64,000 nucleotides of DNA from Paramecium sonneborni (GCA_905182985.1 CAJJDN010000035.1:216934-280933); one strand, 5' to 3'. Counted from the stretch's first letter, positions 46,677 to 60,060 are shown. Program-made: numbers and translations. The notes: generated from the sequence alone by a model not told the origin.

Positions 46677-49600
46677 ATGACAGCATTAGTTTTGAGTTTA
46701 TTATTATTGTGGGGATCTTGTGTTGATGTTAATTTATCTGAGTAATGTGTATGCGCAGATCTAAAGAATAAGAATGAGTGTCAAGGTAAATGCTCATGGG
46801 ATAATAATGTTTGTGAAGAGAAGAAACCTGAAAGTGCAGCATCTACTTTTCCAGTTAGTTAGTTATGTTTGAATATAAAAAAGCCAGATACAGATTGCGC
46901 TATAACAATAGGATGTGCATATTATGAAGATAAAGAAAAAAAGATGATATGTGAGTAGTTTAGTGGATGTTAGGCTTACACAAAAACTACAAATGATGAG
47001 TGTTAGAAGATATCAACAGAATGTACAAGTGATGGATAAATATGTATTGATCCATTGAAATGTGAAGAGTATTAGAATTAGACTTTGTGTTTGTAGAACA
47101 AAAGTAATTCTGGGACAGGGAAATGTAAATGGTCTGAATAGGATAAAAAATGTTAAGATTAACTGTGTACTGATGCATTAGATATACTTAAAACAGATGC
47201 TTAATGCAATAGATTCTTACCAGGTTGTAAAACAACAGGTAAAGGATGTGTATTAGAACTCTAAACTTGTTCTACTTATCCAAAAGATGATTGTCTAGGT
47301 AGAATAGGTTCTGATGGTTATTGTTAAGAAAAGGATGGTACATGTTAAAGAATACCATGTAGTGATGCACCTTTATTTTAACATGATAAACAATGTTAAA
47401 CATTTTAATTGAATTGTATAACTAAAGGTAGAGGTTGTACAGAGTCTCCATTATAATTATGTTCTACATATTAAGAAGAGGGAGCTAATTGTTTGGTTAT
47501 GATAGGTTCAGAGGGTCTTTGTGAAGGAACTCCTGATCAAAAAGTTTGTAGAGAAAGATAATGTTAGAGTTTAAAAGGAACTACAATTGAATAATGTGAT
47601 ACATATAAAAAAGGATGTTTAACAACAGGAGTAGAATGTACTGATAAATTGGAGTTATGTTCTACTTATTCTGATAATTGTGATATTAGAATAGGATCAG
47701 ATGGATTTTGTAAAACTGGAACTTCCACTACTTGTTAAGTAAAATTATGTACTGATGCTGATGTCAAATTAAAAACTGATGAAGAATGTGCTTCATTTTA
47801 AAAAGGATGTCTTACAACAGGTTAAGGATGTATTAATATCAGAAAACCATGTAATCAATAAAAAGGAACCATAAGCACCTGTGCTTTGATTGTTGGATCT
47901 GATGGCAGATGTAAAGGAACTCATGATGTCAACGAAGCCAATTGTCTTACTGCTTCTTGTTCTGATGCTCCTAAAGAATATAAGACTCATGAATAATGTA
48001 AAATCTTTCATCCCAGTTGTCTATCTAATGGAGCTGGATGTGAACTTAAAAATACTTGTTTATCTACATCTAGTGAATAGGCTTGCAAAGGAATCTCTAA
48101 TTGTTTGTGGAATTCTATTTGTGTTACTGCCAAATGTACCTAATACTCTACCATCAGTATCTGTAATTAAAACAAAGAAGATGGTTTACCATGTTTTTGG
48201 ACTGGAACATCTTGTAGATTACTTGAATGTACCGATGCTCCTAACACATACACTACCGATAAAGATTGTGATTTATTCTTAACTGGTTGTCTTACAACTC
48301 TAGCTGGATGTCTTCATAAAACAAGTCCCTGTTCATCCTATTCTGGAAAGGCAGATGAATGTTAGAGTTTTATAGGAAATAGTAAAAGATGTTGGGGCAC
48401 TAGCAATACTAACAAAGAACCTTGTTCTGAAAGGTTATGCAATTTAGATACTACTAGTACTACTGATGAAGATTGTGATAAATTTCAATTTAAATGTAAA
48501 ACTAAAGGAACTGGATGTATTAGCCATACAGAACCTTGTTCAGCATATTCTGGAGATGCTACCACTTGTGCCAAATACACAGGCTCAGATGGAAAATGCT
48601 ATAACGATATTGGCAATACAGCAGCATGTAGATAACTCTTCTGCATTGATAATACTACTGCTACAACTGATGATGAATGTTCTAAATTTTTAATTAATTG
48701 TCTTTATGGGGGAGCTGGATGCATAAATAAAATTGAACCATGCACTAGTTATTCAGGATCCTCTACTGAAGCTTGTTCTTAATTTAAGTCTAATGGTAAA
48801 TAATGTTGGTGGGAAGCTGGCTCTGCTTGTGTTGAAAAATAATGTGCTCATAACACTACTGCAACAACTGATAAAGAATGTTAAGACTTTCTTTAAGACT
48901 GTGTGTCAAATGGTGCAGGATGTTAACATTTCTCACTTGAATGTAATTTATATAATGGCTCTCAAACTACCTGCATGACATTTAATGGAAATAAAAAACC
49001 TTGTACTCTTAGAAGTTCTTGTTCACAAAAAGCTTGCGATGAAGTTACAAACCCTACTTCTAATGCTGATTGTGTTAGATATATGAAAACTTGTAGATTT
49101 GATGGTACAAAATGTATAATAGCATAACCCACTTGTGCTTCTTATACTGGAGATAGCACACTATGTTAATCTCTCTCTGATTCAAATAATTTAGGATGTT
49201 GGCTTACAACTGGATCTAATGGTTCATGTGTTAATAGATAATGTTCAGATTTAGGGTCAGCCACTAGTTAAGCAGATTGTGATAATTTTTTAATAGGATG
49301 TGTATTTGATGGAACATAATGTTAATAAAAATAAAATAATTGTGGAGATTACACTAATTTTACATAAGATGCATGCAAATAAGTGAAAACAATTGGTGGA
49401 AATAAATGTTGGAAGAATGATAATTCATAGGGTAATTGTGAACCAATATCCTGTGATAATAATATTGATTAACCTTCAGAAGAGGTTTGTGCTTCATACT
49501 TAAGTACATGTGTGTTTACAGGGACAAAATGTACTACAATTTAGAATTCATGTACTCTATATACTGATTTCACAATGGATGCTTGTAAAGCTGCTAAGAA

Positions 49601-52600
49601 AGTAGGTGGAGATAAATGTTGGGCAGAAGCAGATGGTAGTTGTATAGAAAGACAGTGTAGTGAAGTTGTGGCACCCATAGATACAGACCTAAAAAATGAT
49701 AATTGTGTTGAATATTTAAAGACTTGTAGATTAGGGGCGGGTAATTAATGTATAGAATCAAGAGCTAATTGTCCAGATTATGGACCCTTATTTCCTGCTG
49801 CTGTATGTAAATAAATAACAACAACAAATGGAGATTAATGTTGGAGAGATGATTCAGCAGATGGTTTATGTGAGCCGGCTAAAAGTTCATGTAATTAATA
49901 TTTGAATGCAACTTAAGAATTATGTAAATAAATTAAAGATAATACTGGTAAATTCTGTTGGAAACCAGCACCTGGAAATGGAGCTTGTGAAGATAGAAAT
50001 TGCTCAAATTCAATACTAAATATTAGTTAATCTAACTGTTTATTACATCTTTAATCATATACTTCTACAACATAATGCACTTATTCAGGAGTAGGATAAA
50101 CTTGCATATTATTACAAGATGATTGTTAGAAATACACTGGTTTTACTTAGCAAGCATGCAGAAGTGTATTAACTACTGATAATAAAAAATGTTGGAAAAC
50201 AGCTGCAGGAATAGGAATTTGTGAAAATCGAACTTGCGATTAAAATGTCATTAATCCATCATTTCAAAATTGTTAAGCTCATTTAGACATTTGCACATTT
50301 AATGGTTAGACATGTTAAAAAAAAGAGGATTACTGTGCTAGTTATACAAATATGTCTCAAGAACAATGTTAAGTAATTATATCTAATGTAGATGGAAAAT
50401 GCTGGTCATAAACAACTGGAATAGGTTCTTGTATAAAAAGAACATGTGATCATAATACAACATCTATTTCTGATTTAGTATGTGATGATTTTCTTAGCGG
50501 ATGTGTAACAAATTCAAAAGGATGTGTTTTATCAACAAATGCATGCTCAACTTTTAGTGGTACAACAAGTTTGTGTAATTCTTTTAATGGGTGTAAAAGA
50601 GATGAAAGTACTGTTGGTATTTGTGGAGTGAGAAATTGTTTAGATGATTAAGATTCATTAACTGATGAAAATTGTCAGAAATTTTTAGATGGATGTGTTA
50701 CTAAAGGTTAAGGATGCATTTCAAAGACTGAACCATGTACATCATATTTGGGAAACAGAGATACTTGTAAGAAATACACAGGAAATGGAAGACGCTGTTG
50801 GAATACTTTAGATGCTACAGAAAGAACTCCATGTGTTGATAGATTGTGTACGGATAATGATTACAGTACAACAGATTTAGATTGTGAAGCCTTTTAATTT
50901 GGATGTGTAACTAGAGGAACTGGATGCATAGATAAATCATTACCTTGTTCCAAATATTTAGGTACCTAATAAACTTGTGCTAATTTTAAAGGATTAAATG
51001 GTGTTAAGAAATGCTGGAATGTCATTACTGCTGTTTCAACATCAATTTGCATTGATAGATTATGCACTCATAATGCTAAATTAACAACAGATAAAGATTG
51101 CGATTAATTCTTAACAGGTTGTGTTACCAAAGGTACTGGTTGTGTTAATAGATAATTATGTAAAAACTTTTTAGGAACAGTCAAAACTTGTCCAAATTTC
51201 TCTGCTATTGATAAACCTTGTAAAGGAGTAAGCAATGTTGTTGCTTCTTGTGAATCAGTTAATTGTTATGAAGCTCCTAATACTGCTGATTCTGATGTAG
51301 TTTGTGATAAATTTAAATCTGCTTGCTAAACTACTGGATTTGGATGTGTTGCTAATGTTACTTGTGAAGATATTTAAACTAAAGCAATTTGTTAAGCTAA
51401 TCCCAACTGTGCACATACATCAAATTGTAGAGAACTACAAAATGATTGCTCTATATTCAGAAACTAGAGTCAGTGTGTTAATACACCAGTTTAGGGAACT
51501 TCTACAAAAAAATGTTCTTGGAATTATGAAGCAGGTAAAGGTGTATGTGGAAATTGGAAATGTACAGATGCTTCTAAAACAATAACAACTCATGATGGTT
51601 GTAAAGCACTACATTCGAGTTGTACTACTTAAGGAAATGGTTGTATTGAAATAAGTGCTTGCGCTAATTATAACACTTCAATTATTTGTTAAGCAGCTAA
51701 AACAACAGATAAAGGAGACACTTGCATTTGGGATAAAACTGTATGTAGAGCCAAAAAATGTTCAGATGCATCTAAAGCTTTTAAAACAGATGAAAAATGT
51801 AAAGCATATTTATCTAATTGTTTAACCACAGGGTAAGGTTGTGAATCACCACCCTTCACTTGTGATAAAATTGTCACATAAGCTAGATGCACTGTTGATA
51901 CCTTATTAAAACCTTGTATTTGGTAGAATGATGGAAAATAATAATGTATTTCATATAAATAATGTTCTGATTATTCTAGAACAACTTTTGAAGAATGTCA
52001 AAAATTTGGAGAAAAATGTATAAGTGATGGTACAACATGTTTATCTATTACACTATGTGAAAGATATAAAAATGAAATTAGTTGTATTTATGGAACTGAT
52101 GGAGTTTGTGGATGGTTACCTCAAAATGGATCAGATCCTTCAAAATGTGTTCTATTTAAAGAATGCAAACAAGCTACAAGTTCAGATAATGCTACTTGTG
52201 GTTTATTTTCAAATTCATGTACTATATATAAACATTCAACATGTTCTAAATTACCTATTTGTATTAGTGATGGTAAATAATGTTTCCCAAAAGGAAAATG
52301 TGAAAGTTATTTAACTGAGTTAGCTTGCGCAAATATGGGTGATGATGGTAAATGCTTTTGGGAAGTAAAAGATTCCAAAACAAAGTGTAGATTAAGAGAA
52401 TGTACTGATGCTACTGTTTAGAATGCTAATAATATTGTAACACATTAAAGTTGTAATGCATTTTAAGCTATTAAGTAATGTACTACTAATAGCACTGGAT
52501 GTATAGATATGAATAAATGTGATAAATATGATAAAAACAGTTGTTTCAATGGAACAGATGGTGAATGCATTTTCGATAAAGAAAAATGTAGAATAAAAAT

Positions 52601-53324
52601 TTGTTCAGATTACAAAGAAATAACATCTGCAGCATGTAATCTTAAATTAAAAGGATGTATTTCTGATGGTACTGTCTGTCTAAGTTAATCAAATTGTGCA
52701 TCATATAAAACTAAAGTGGCTTGTCATTCTAATGGAACTGATGGAATATGTGTATGGAATGAAGTCAAAAATTAAGATAATACACTAACATCTACTTGTA
52801 AACTTATGAAAAAATGTGAAGATGCACATCAAGATAAAATAGCTTGTGAATTCAAAAAATAAACTTGTTAATATATCACAGATACAAATAGTAAAATCAA
52901 TTCATGTATTTCTCATACTTGTTTATCTTTGGCTGTTGGAACAAATTGTCTTCCTATATATTCTGTTGATTCAAAAACAGCTACAATTTGTGTTCCTAAT
53001 AAAATTAAATCAGATAATAATTCAACAACAGGTACTAATTCAACAACAGGTACCAATTCTACAACAACTACAAATTCTACTTAGAATATTAATTTACCAT
53101 GTATAATAGGGGATCCTACTTAATTAGAATTGACTTATTGTTATACTTATAGTGCATATACTTATACATTTGATTAATAGAATTCTAAATGTACTAGATG
53201 TAGTAAAACAGCTACAACGAATTCATCATCAAATACTACTCAACCTAGTTCAAATACGACTGAAGATGATAGTAGTGTAATCATATCCATTGTAAGTATT
53301 TTTATTAGTTTTATTGCATTGTGA
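46677..53324 (+). CDS. Paramecium-type surface (immobilisation) antigen, GPI-anchored
   Basis: A single intronless frame of 2,215 residues; start and stop are in the same register (6,648 nt). Signal peptide MTALVLSLLLLWGSCV; then about 30 Cys-rich repeats of roughly 65-80 residues, each with the pattern CTxYxGDxxTCxxxxGSDGxC...C...CTDAxxTTTDxxCxxFxxGC...GxGC. The end has a Thr/Asn/Ser-rich stalk (about 53,020-53,270) and a GPI-type hydrophobic tail (SIVSIFISFIAL). These proteins coat the whole cell and cilia and are normally expressed one at a time. The spaced cysteines and size fit the Paramecium surface antigen family; there is no obvious perfect central tandem repeat, as found in some serotypes. 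Confidence 0.92.
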
Positions 53325-53837
53325 TATTGTTATGATTGTTATTATGGATATGATATTATAATATTCATATAAACGAAATGATAATTATTTCGATATTTTC
53401 TATTTAACTTTTCTATTTTTTTAATAAATACTAAATAAATGACTATAAAAAAGTAGTTTAGTAGTATGAAGAATCTCTTCCCAATCATTCGTTTTCTCTA
53501 GAAATAATAAGTTAAAATGATAATAATCTATAAATTTGATAAAAAAATAGTTTTGAATTCAGAATTAAAATAAATAGAGCAAAAATTTTAAAGAAAATAT
53601 AATATGATGAGCAATTTCAGTTAAAATGAGATTTAATCAATTATTAGTAATTGTTTTATCAATTATTAGTAATTTTTTATATTATAAAAATAGGTTGTTG
53701 TATAAAAATATAATGAAATAATGATAATGATTATTGTCTAAAAATCTTATTAAAAGATTTTTCACATAGGAATCATTATAAATAATAAGGAATTTGATAT
53801 TTTAAATTACTTAAAATTTTTAAACATTTTTACCTTC
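53325..53837. other. Intergenic, AT-rich
   Basis: 513 bp between the surface antigen stop and the next kinase start. It contains two nearby copies of a tcaattattagtaattgtttt-like sequence (about 53,637-53,675), probably chance in AT-rich DNA. No gene seen. Confidence 0.35.
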
Positions 53838-55173
53838 ATGCTTTTTAATTTTCAAGGATACTTGATCGCAAACGACCAATCTAAACACGAAGTTTCTTTA
53901 AATGCATCCCCACTAGGTTTAACAATAAAAGTAAAATTTAAATCTACCGAAATAGATGACAAGTACAGATTCTTAAATAGCTTTCATACCAAGAGGGACT
54001 ATCGATAGTGTATTAACATGGTTTCGTTCAATAAATGAAGGTATTTTTGAGTATGTATACTAAGTAAATAAAACTGGTACAATGGATTTAGAAAGCATAG
54101 ACCGTAACATTAAGGTTACTATAGACATAGAGTTACAGAATTTATAGAATTTAGAACGTCTACTTCGTGGTAAAGTACTTTTCAAAAGAAGACCTTGTTT
54201 TAAAAGAATTAATGGTATAGCCAATAATATTTGTATCAGATTATTATCAAGCTAGTTTTATTATAAATAGAAGGAACCAATAACTTGATGGTAGAAAAGA
54301 TGGCATACTTTCCACATGTTTGTTACGATACTTCAAATTTAACTCGTTTTGTATTAAAAAAATTGATTATAACAAGGAATAAATAAAGTAGGAGTAAATG
54401 ATTCTTAACAACTTAAGGGATCATCCTCATCCAAATATAATCTAATTGGAGGAAATTTCTTGTGATGATCATTCTTTGTCTATATTACTTGAATTTTGCC
54501 CTGGAGGTGACTTACTTAAGTTTTTGAACCAAAATAACAACGATATCAACCATTAACTAGTGATGAAAAAATTATTAAACGGTATATAAAATAAATATTT
54601 ATTAAGTTGTTTAACACCTTCATTCTTTGGATATACTTCACAGAGATATAAAACTTTAAAATGTATTACTTAGAATACCTAACGATGTCAGCAGTCTCGT
54701 ATTGGCAGATTTTGGATTAGCATGTCACAAATCATAAATTCCTTATTATAATACAAGGTATTAACATATTTATTCTTAGATGTGGTACACCAGGTTACAC
54801 AGCTCCTGAAGTATTCACACAATCCATATATGATGCCAAGGCTGACATATTTAGTTGTGGCGTAATGTTTTTTAATTTGTAATTCTTAATGTGAATTTTC
54901 AGATTAACATTAAAAAATCCTTTTGGATCCTCCAGAATTCCTTAAACTTTGCTTTTGAAAAATATAGCTGTTGATTATGACTTGACTCATTTGGATATCA
55001 TCAAAACTAAAAATCCTTATGCATGTGATTTAGTTCTTTAAATGCTATAAAAAGATCCAAAATTGAGACCTTCAGCTACCTAATGTCTTTAACATCCTTT
55101 CTTTTAAATATTAGTTGAATAAAAGGAGGATTCAACTTTAGACAACATTCAGTAAGTTTTAAGGATTTCATGA
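53838..55173 (+). CDS. Protein kinase with N-terminal PH-like region
   Basis: About 400 residues with five short introns (25, 23, 25, 22 and 24 nt are the best guesses; the total leaves the length off by one, so one junction may be wrong). The N-terminal 130 residues ([35 protein letters not shown]) look like a beta-rich module but are not assignable. Kinase motifs: [59 protein letters not shown], and [12 protein letters not shown]. All catalytic residues are kept. Fits the large CAMK/ULK-like ciliate groups. Substrate unknown. Confidence 0.82.
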
Positions 55174-55370
55174 TAGATTCAATAATCCTATTCATTAAGC
55201 TGTGAAAGTAAATTAAACTAAGCCTCGCCAAATGCCTTAGTTTAAATGATTACTTCTCAAAATATCGATCCAAGTGATTATTTAACATTATGTATTAATT
55301 GAATAAGAATATATTTTTTTAATAAATAGAAACAAATTTTGATATTTATTGAAATATGATTAAATCATAT

Positions 55371-57965
55371 TCATATTTCTGATTGATCAAATCTGGAGCA
55401 ACTTGTAACTTAATTTGGTTGATTAGACCAAGGACTAAAGAATAATTGAAAATAAATTACATGGTGTAAAGTACAACTTCATAGATGATGGATTTTTAAT
55501 CAGCATTCAAATATTTTAATTTTATATTGTAATTGATTCCTGCCACAATCTATTCTTAGATACTTTAAATTGAATCAAATTAGAATCCTTCTTATTAAGG
55601 ATTAAATTTGGTTGTAATAGCTTATCTAGCTTCTTCTAGAATTTTTCCATTAGAATTAGTAAATTCTTTTTAATTGACTTCCTTCCATGATCCTGTAGCT
55701 TATTTCTTTGATCCTCTTAATTAATTAAATTATTATAAATTATCTTCAATAGTAACATGTATATCTTTATTTGATGAAGATCCATCATACTATGGTTCAC
55801 CACCATAATTATAATTAGATGAGTTATATTAGTTGATGGTAGCATTAACTTCAGTTGTTGTTAAATTTTCATTTGAAACTTAAACAGCATGTGCTTAACC
55901 AGAAGCAAAGTTATTATAACCATTTGATGTTTCATATCCATATTATCCTTATTATTAATAATGACTATCTGATTTGTATTCATTAGTATCAGAAACATTA
56001 TAGGAATTAGTATAATTATGAATATAAGTTGATTATTGATTTTTGTATCCATTAGAATAATCATAATTTGAGTAATTTCTCCAGTCACTTTATTAATTAG
56101 ATGAACTTTAAGCTGTATTATATCCAAGTGAAGATTCATTCACTAAGGTGTAATTTTAGGCATACACAGTATTAGTTTAGGAAGAATTGAAATTGCTATT
56201 TTCATTATTGCTACTAGATTTTGATTTATCTCCTTGATAAATACTTGATGAAGATTAACCATTAGAGTATGAATTAGAAGTTTGGGTATTGTAATTATCA
56301 TATCCAAGACCATTCACTTAATTATAATCATCTTATGATTGATATGATGAATCTCTGTTAGAATAGGAGGAACTTTTTGTGTAATAGTCATAATCAAAGT
56401 TTGCAGTACCTTAGTAGTCATTACGATTATCGTAATTATTATTTGAATTTGAATAATTGCTTCTTGAGACGGTATCATTGTAGAATGAATCATACTAAGA
56501 TGATGATTAATATCCTTGACTTTAATTACTATATTAAGCATAAGCAAAATTATTTTCTTAGTTATAAGCTAACTATCCTGAAGCTTAATTAGAATAATTA
56601 AATGTTGTTTAACCTCCATTTTGATATCCATAACCTGAATTTACATTTTAATTATTGTAGGTTGCGTTAAAGTTGCCATACCCATAAACTATAGTACCAT
56701 AAATCTCTTGATTTTGATTTTAATTAAAAGTATTTTGCTTCTTTGAAACTACGATTGTGAAGTCATAATTAATTGATCTATAAACTATATTTCCATATGG
56801 ATCATATTCTTAATTCAAAACTACTAAACTATTATTTTGATACAAATAGTATTCGTTTAGACTTTACTTTTAAACTACTGCAGAACTATTGAACAAAACT
56901 ACAGTATTTTATGATTGATTAGATTAATTGTAATAAGATATTATTTAAGTGAAGTTGTTATTATCAAATCTGTTGAATGTATTTCTCAATTTAAGATGAA
57001 CTCTTGATTAATTAAATTTTTATCTGATTCTTGATTAGTTTGTGTAATTAGTATAAGTATCATTGTAGAATGTACTATTATCTGATGTTTAATTATAGTT
57101 TGTAGTGTTAGTAGTTGTATTATATTAAGTGTTAGTACTTGTATTATACTAAGTGTTAGTACTTGTATTATACTAAGTGTTAGTACTTGTATTATACTAA
57201 GTGTTGTTGTAATCTTATGATGTACTATTGGAATTAATTAAGGTGCTGTTATCATAAAGAACAGTAGAATTAGTTTCACTAGTAGAGTTTGTAGTATTAT
57301 AAATTGATTATGATAAACATCCTGTAGTAGTTAATTAATAGCCATAGTTACATGTGAAGCAAACATATGATGAAGAGCATGTTGCACAATTGGTTAAGCA
57401 AGGTAAACATGTTGAATTTTATGATAAGAAATATCCAACTGAGCATGTTATACTAGTAGAGTTTGTGTTTGTGGAATTGGTTGTATCACTTTAATTATCA
57501 TAACTAACATAGTTATAAACACCATTATTGTAAGGATATGATGTTGTGTAGTTATAAGGATAGGATGAATTTGTCTAGTTGATTGCGTTAGTTGTATTAG
57601 TTAGATTACTCTAGTTGTAAGTATTTGTAGGCTATGAATAATTACTGTAGGTGTAATTATATGTGGTATTAGGTTATGTGTAGTTGCTATTACTACTGTT
57701 GTATGTACTTTAGGATACTTTGATTAATTATATGGAATCATTTATGGAATCACCTAAAATTCTACAAATTCTTACTTTCACTTTAAACTTCTATTAGCTC
57801 TTAAGCCTTTGTCAATTATAGTTATTTCTCTAAGAGTTTCTTTAAAATTATTGAATGCTTGACTTCAGACATCTCATCCATTAATTTCTACATTTTGTTT
57901 TATTCCACTACAATGTCGTTTGCAGTGACCAAGAATACAAGTGTTATAAGGGCAAATGATTTCAT
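55371..57965 (-). CDS. Secreted Asn/Tyr/Ser-rich protein with C-terminal cystatin domain
   Basis: 848 residues after introns 57754-57775 (22 nt) and 55435-55460 (26 nt), a multiple of three. Signal peptide MKSFALITLVFLVTA, a short coiled coil, then a long low-complexity region of Asn, Tyr, Ser and Thr with one small Cys cluster (CSVGYFLQNSTCLPCLTNCA), and an 8-residue tandem repeat (QYNTSTNT). The last 110 residues form a cystatin domain: SWKEVNQKEFTNSNGKILEE, the inhibitory loop QIVAGINYNIKL (family QxVxG), and the second loop IPWSNQ (family PW), ending VTSCSRFDQSEI. Cystatins block papain-like cysteine proteases. A cystatin fused to such a spacer is unusual. The 5' part is duplicated by assembly at 58,373-59,159. 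Confidence 0.8.
57115..57206 (-). repeat. 24-bp tandem repeat, nearly four units, coding (QYNTSTNT)n
   Basis: Units of 24 bases, the first with one substitution, inside the cystatin-fusion gene. The last unit coincides with the left edge of the duplicated block and of the contig after the N run, so the repeat is the probable cause of the assembly break; true copy number is unknown. Confidence 0.85.
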
Positions 57966-58191
57966 TTTGATATTAAATTAATAATCTAAGTCGATCTAAT
58001 TTTAATCTGATTTAAATCTGAGAAATTATGTAAAAAATACAATACTAAATATTTTATAATATGTTATTTATATTGTTATTATTTTTTTATCTTTGAGATT
58101 TTTCTAGAGAGGCTTAAATTGCAGTTTAAAATAAGTATCAACTCGAAGAATAAGGTTATGAATTTGAATAAGTTGTTTCTGTTGAAACTCA
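57179..58191. repeat. Copy A of an identical 1,013-bp duplicated segment
   Basis: Same sequence by eye as 58,373-59,385. It holds the 5' end of the cystatin-fusion gene, the divergent promoter and the first exon of the tandem-cystatin gene. Confidence 0.9.
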
Positions 58192-58372
58192 NNNNNNNNN
58201 NNNNNNNNNNNNNNNNNNNNNNNNNNNNNNNNNNNNNNNNNNNNNNNNNNNNNNNNNNNNNNNNNNNNNNNNNNNNNNNNNNNNNNNNNNNNNNNNNNNN
58301 NNNNNNNNNNNNNNNNNNNNNNNNNNNNNNNNNNNNNNNNNNNNNNNNNNNNNNNNNNNNNNNNNNNNNNNN
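58192..58372. other. Assembly gap (181 N)
   Basis: Run of N between two identical flanking segments. The gap size is nominal and the segments should probably be merged. Confidence 0.99.
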
Positions 58373-59385
58373 GTTAGTACTTGTATTATACTAAGTGTTG
58401 TTGTAATCTTATGATGTACTATTGGAATTAATTAAGGTGCTGTTATCATAAAGAACAGTAGAATTAGTTTCACTAGTAGAGTTTGTAGTATTATAAATTG
58501 ATTATGATAAACATCCTGTAGTAGTTAATTAATAGCCATAGTTACATGTGAAGCAAACATATGATGAAGAGCATGTTGCACAATTGGTTAAGCAAGGTAA
58601 ACATGTTGAATTTTATGATAAGAAATATCCAACTGAGCATGTTATACTAGTAGAGTTTGTGTTTGTGGAATTGGTTGTATCACTTTAATTATCATAACTA
58701 ACATAGTTATAAACACCATTATTGTAAGGATATGATGTTGTGTAGTTATAAGGATAGGATGAATTTGTCTAGTTGATTGCGTTAGTTGTATTAGTTAGAT
58801 TACTCTAGTTGTAAGTATTTGTAGGCTATGAATAATTACTGTAGGTGTAATTATATGTGGTATTAGGTTATGTGTAGTTGCTATTACTACTGTTGTATGT
58901 ACTTTAGGATACTTTGATTAATTATATGGAATCATTTATGGAATCACCTAAAATTCTACAAATTCTTACTTTCACTTTAAACTTCTATTAGCTCTTAAGC
59001 CTTTGTCAATTATAGTTATTTCTCTAAGAGTTTCTTTAAAATTATTGAATGCTTGACTTCAGACATCTCATCCATTAATTTCTACATTTTGTTTTATTCC
59101 ACTACAATGTCGTTTGCAGTGACCAAGAATACAAGTGTTATAAGGGCAAATGATTTCATTTTGATATTAAATTAATAATCTAAGTCGATCTAATTTTAAT
59201 CTGATTTAAATCTGAGAAATTATGTAAAAAATACAATACTAAATATTTTATAATATGTTATTTATATTGTTATTATTTTTTTATCTTTGAGATTTTTCTA
59301 GAGAGGCTTAAATTGCAGTTTAAAATAAGTATCAACTCGAAGAATAAGGTTATGAATTTGAATAAGTTGTTTCTGTTGAAACTCA
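58373..59385. repeat. Copy B of the 1,013-bp segment (redundant contig start)
   Basis: Continuous on the right with the rest of the tandem-cystatin gene. The minus-strand part (59,159 down to 58,373) repeats the 5' portion of the cystatin-fusion gene without its remainder. It should not be counted as another gene. Confidence 0.9.
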
Positions 59386-60009
59386 AATAGTAGCAGGAAC
59401 AAATTACAATGTAGTTTTATAGTATGAAAATGATGAAGGCTAGATCTAATAATATGATGTAATAATATATTCAGCGTAATTTATGTTTAAGTATTTTAGT
59501 CCATGGAATGGATAAGACCAGATTACAAAATGTGAATAAATAAATGGATAATTAGGTTCATTTGCAGAAACTGAGAACGAATAAGAACAATAATAATAAA
59601 CCAGACCAAGTTCTTTGAGATTGAGATTAAGAAAATAAGATAAGGCAGATAGCCATGCAAATGGAACATGGGAATAAGTAGAAATTCTATAAATTCTTAA
59701 TTAGATAAATCCAGAAGTGTTTGAACAAAACAATTCTAACATAATAAATTAAGCCAATATTGTAGTTACTCAATAATATAATCCAGAATAATAGGGATAT
59801 GAATTTGATTAAGTGTTGGAAGTGTAAACCTAAATTGTATCTGGAACAAATTACAACATTAAATTGTTATATTCAAATGGAGAAGGATCATATTAAATAT
59901 ATGATGTATACCTTTACATTTGGTATATCTTATAAATATATATACAAGTCCTTGGAATCCCTCAGCGAATTAATAAAAGGCTATCTTAACAGAAACCTAT
60001 TCAGCTTGA
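59255..60009 (+). CDS. Protein with two tandem cystatin domains
   Basis: Domain 1: AQIAVQNKYQLEEQGYEFEQ, inhibitory loop QIVAGTNYNVVLQY, then YSAPWNGQDQITKCEQ. Domain 2: NGTWEQVEILQILNQINPEV, a QGYEFDQVLEVQ block, loop QIVSGTNYNIKLLYS, then PWNPSANQQKAILTE before TGA. Introns 59476-59499 (24 nt) and 59923-59948 (26 nt) each sit just before PW. The 5' end is unclear: ATG 59255 opens MLFILLLFFYL and then meets an in-frame TGA unless a 33-nt GTTAT...TAG stretch is spliced, which would remove the signal-like part and leave about 223 residues (a cytosolic stefin-like form). Predicted inhibitor of papain-family proteases. Confidence 0.8.
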
Positions 60010-60060
60010 GTTATTCTTTATTCATTAAAAATATAAATTCAAAATTATGAAATTATTGTA

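Noticed and set aside
46987..53106. Many short ORFs in other frames and on the opposite strand
   Set aside because: All lie inside the single 2,215-codon surface antigen frame under the ciliate code.
55861..56592. Overlapping ORFs on both strands as small proteins
   Set aside because: Shadows of the Asn/Tyr-rich region of the cystatin-fusion gene.
58373..59164. Third, truncated cystatin-family gene copy
   Set aside because: Identical to the neighbouring gene and abuts the N gap; assembly redundancy is simpler.
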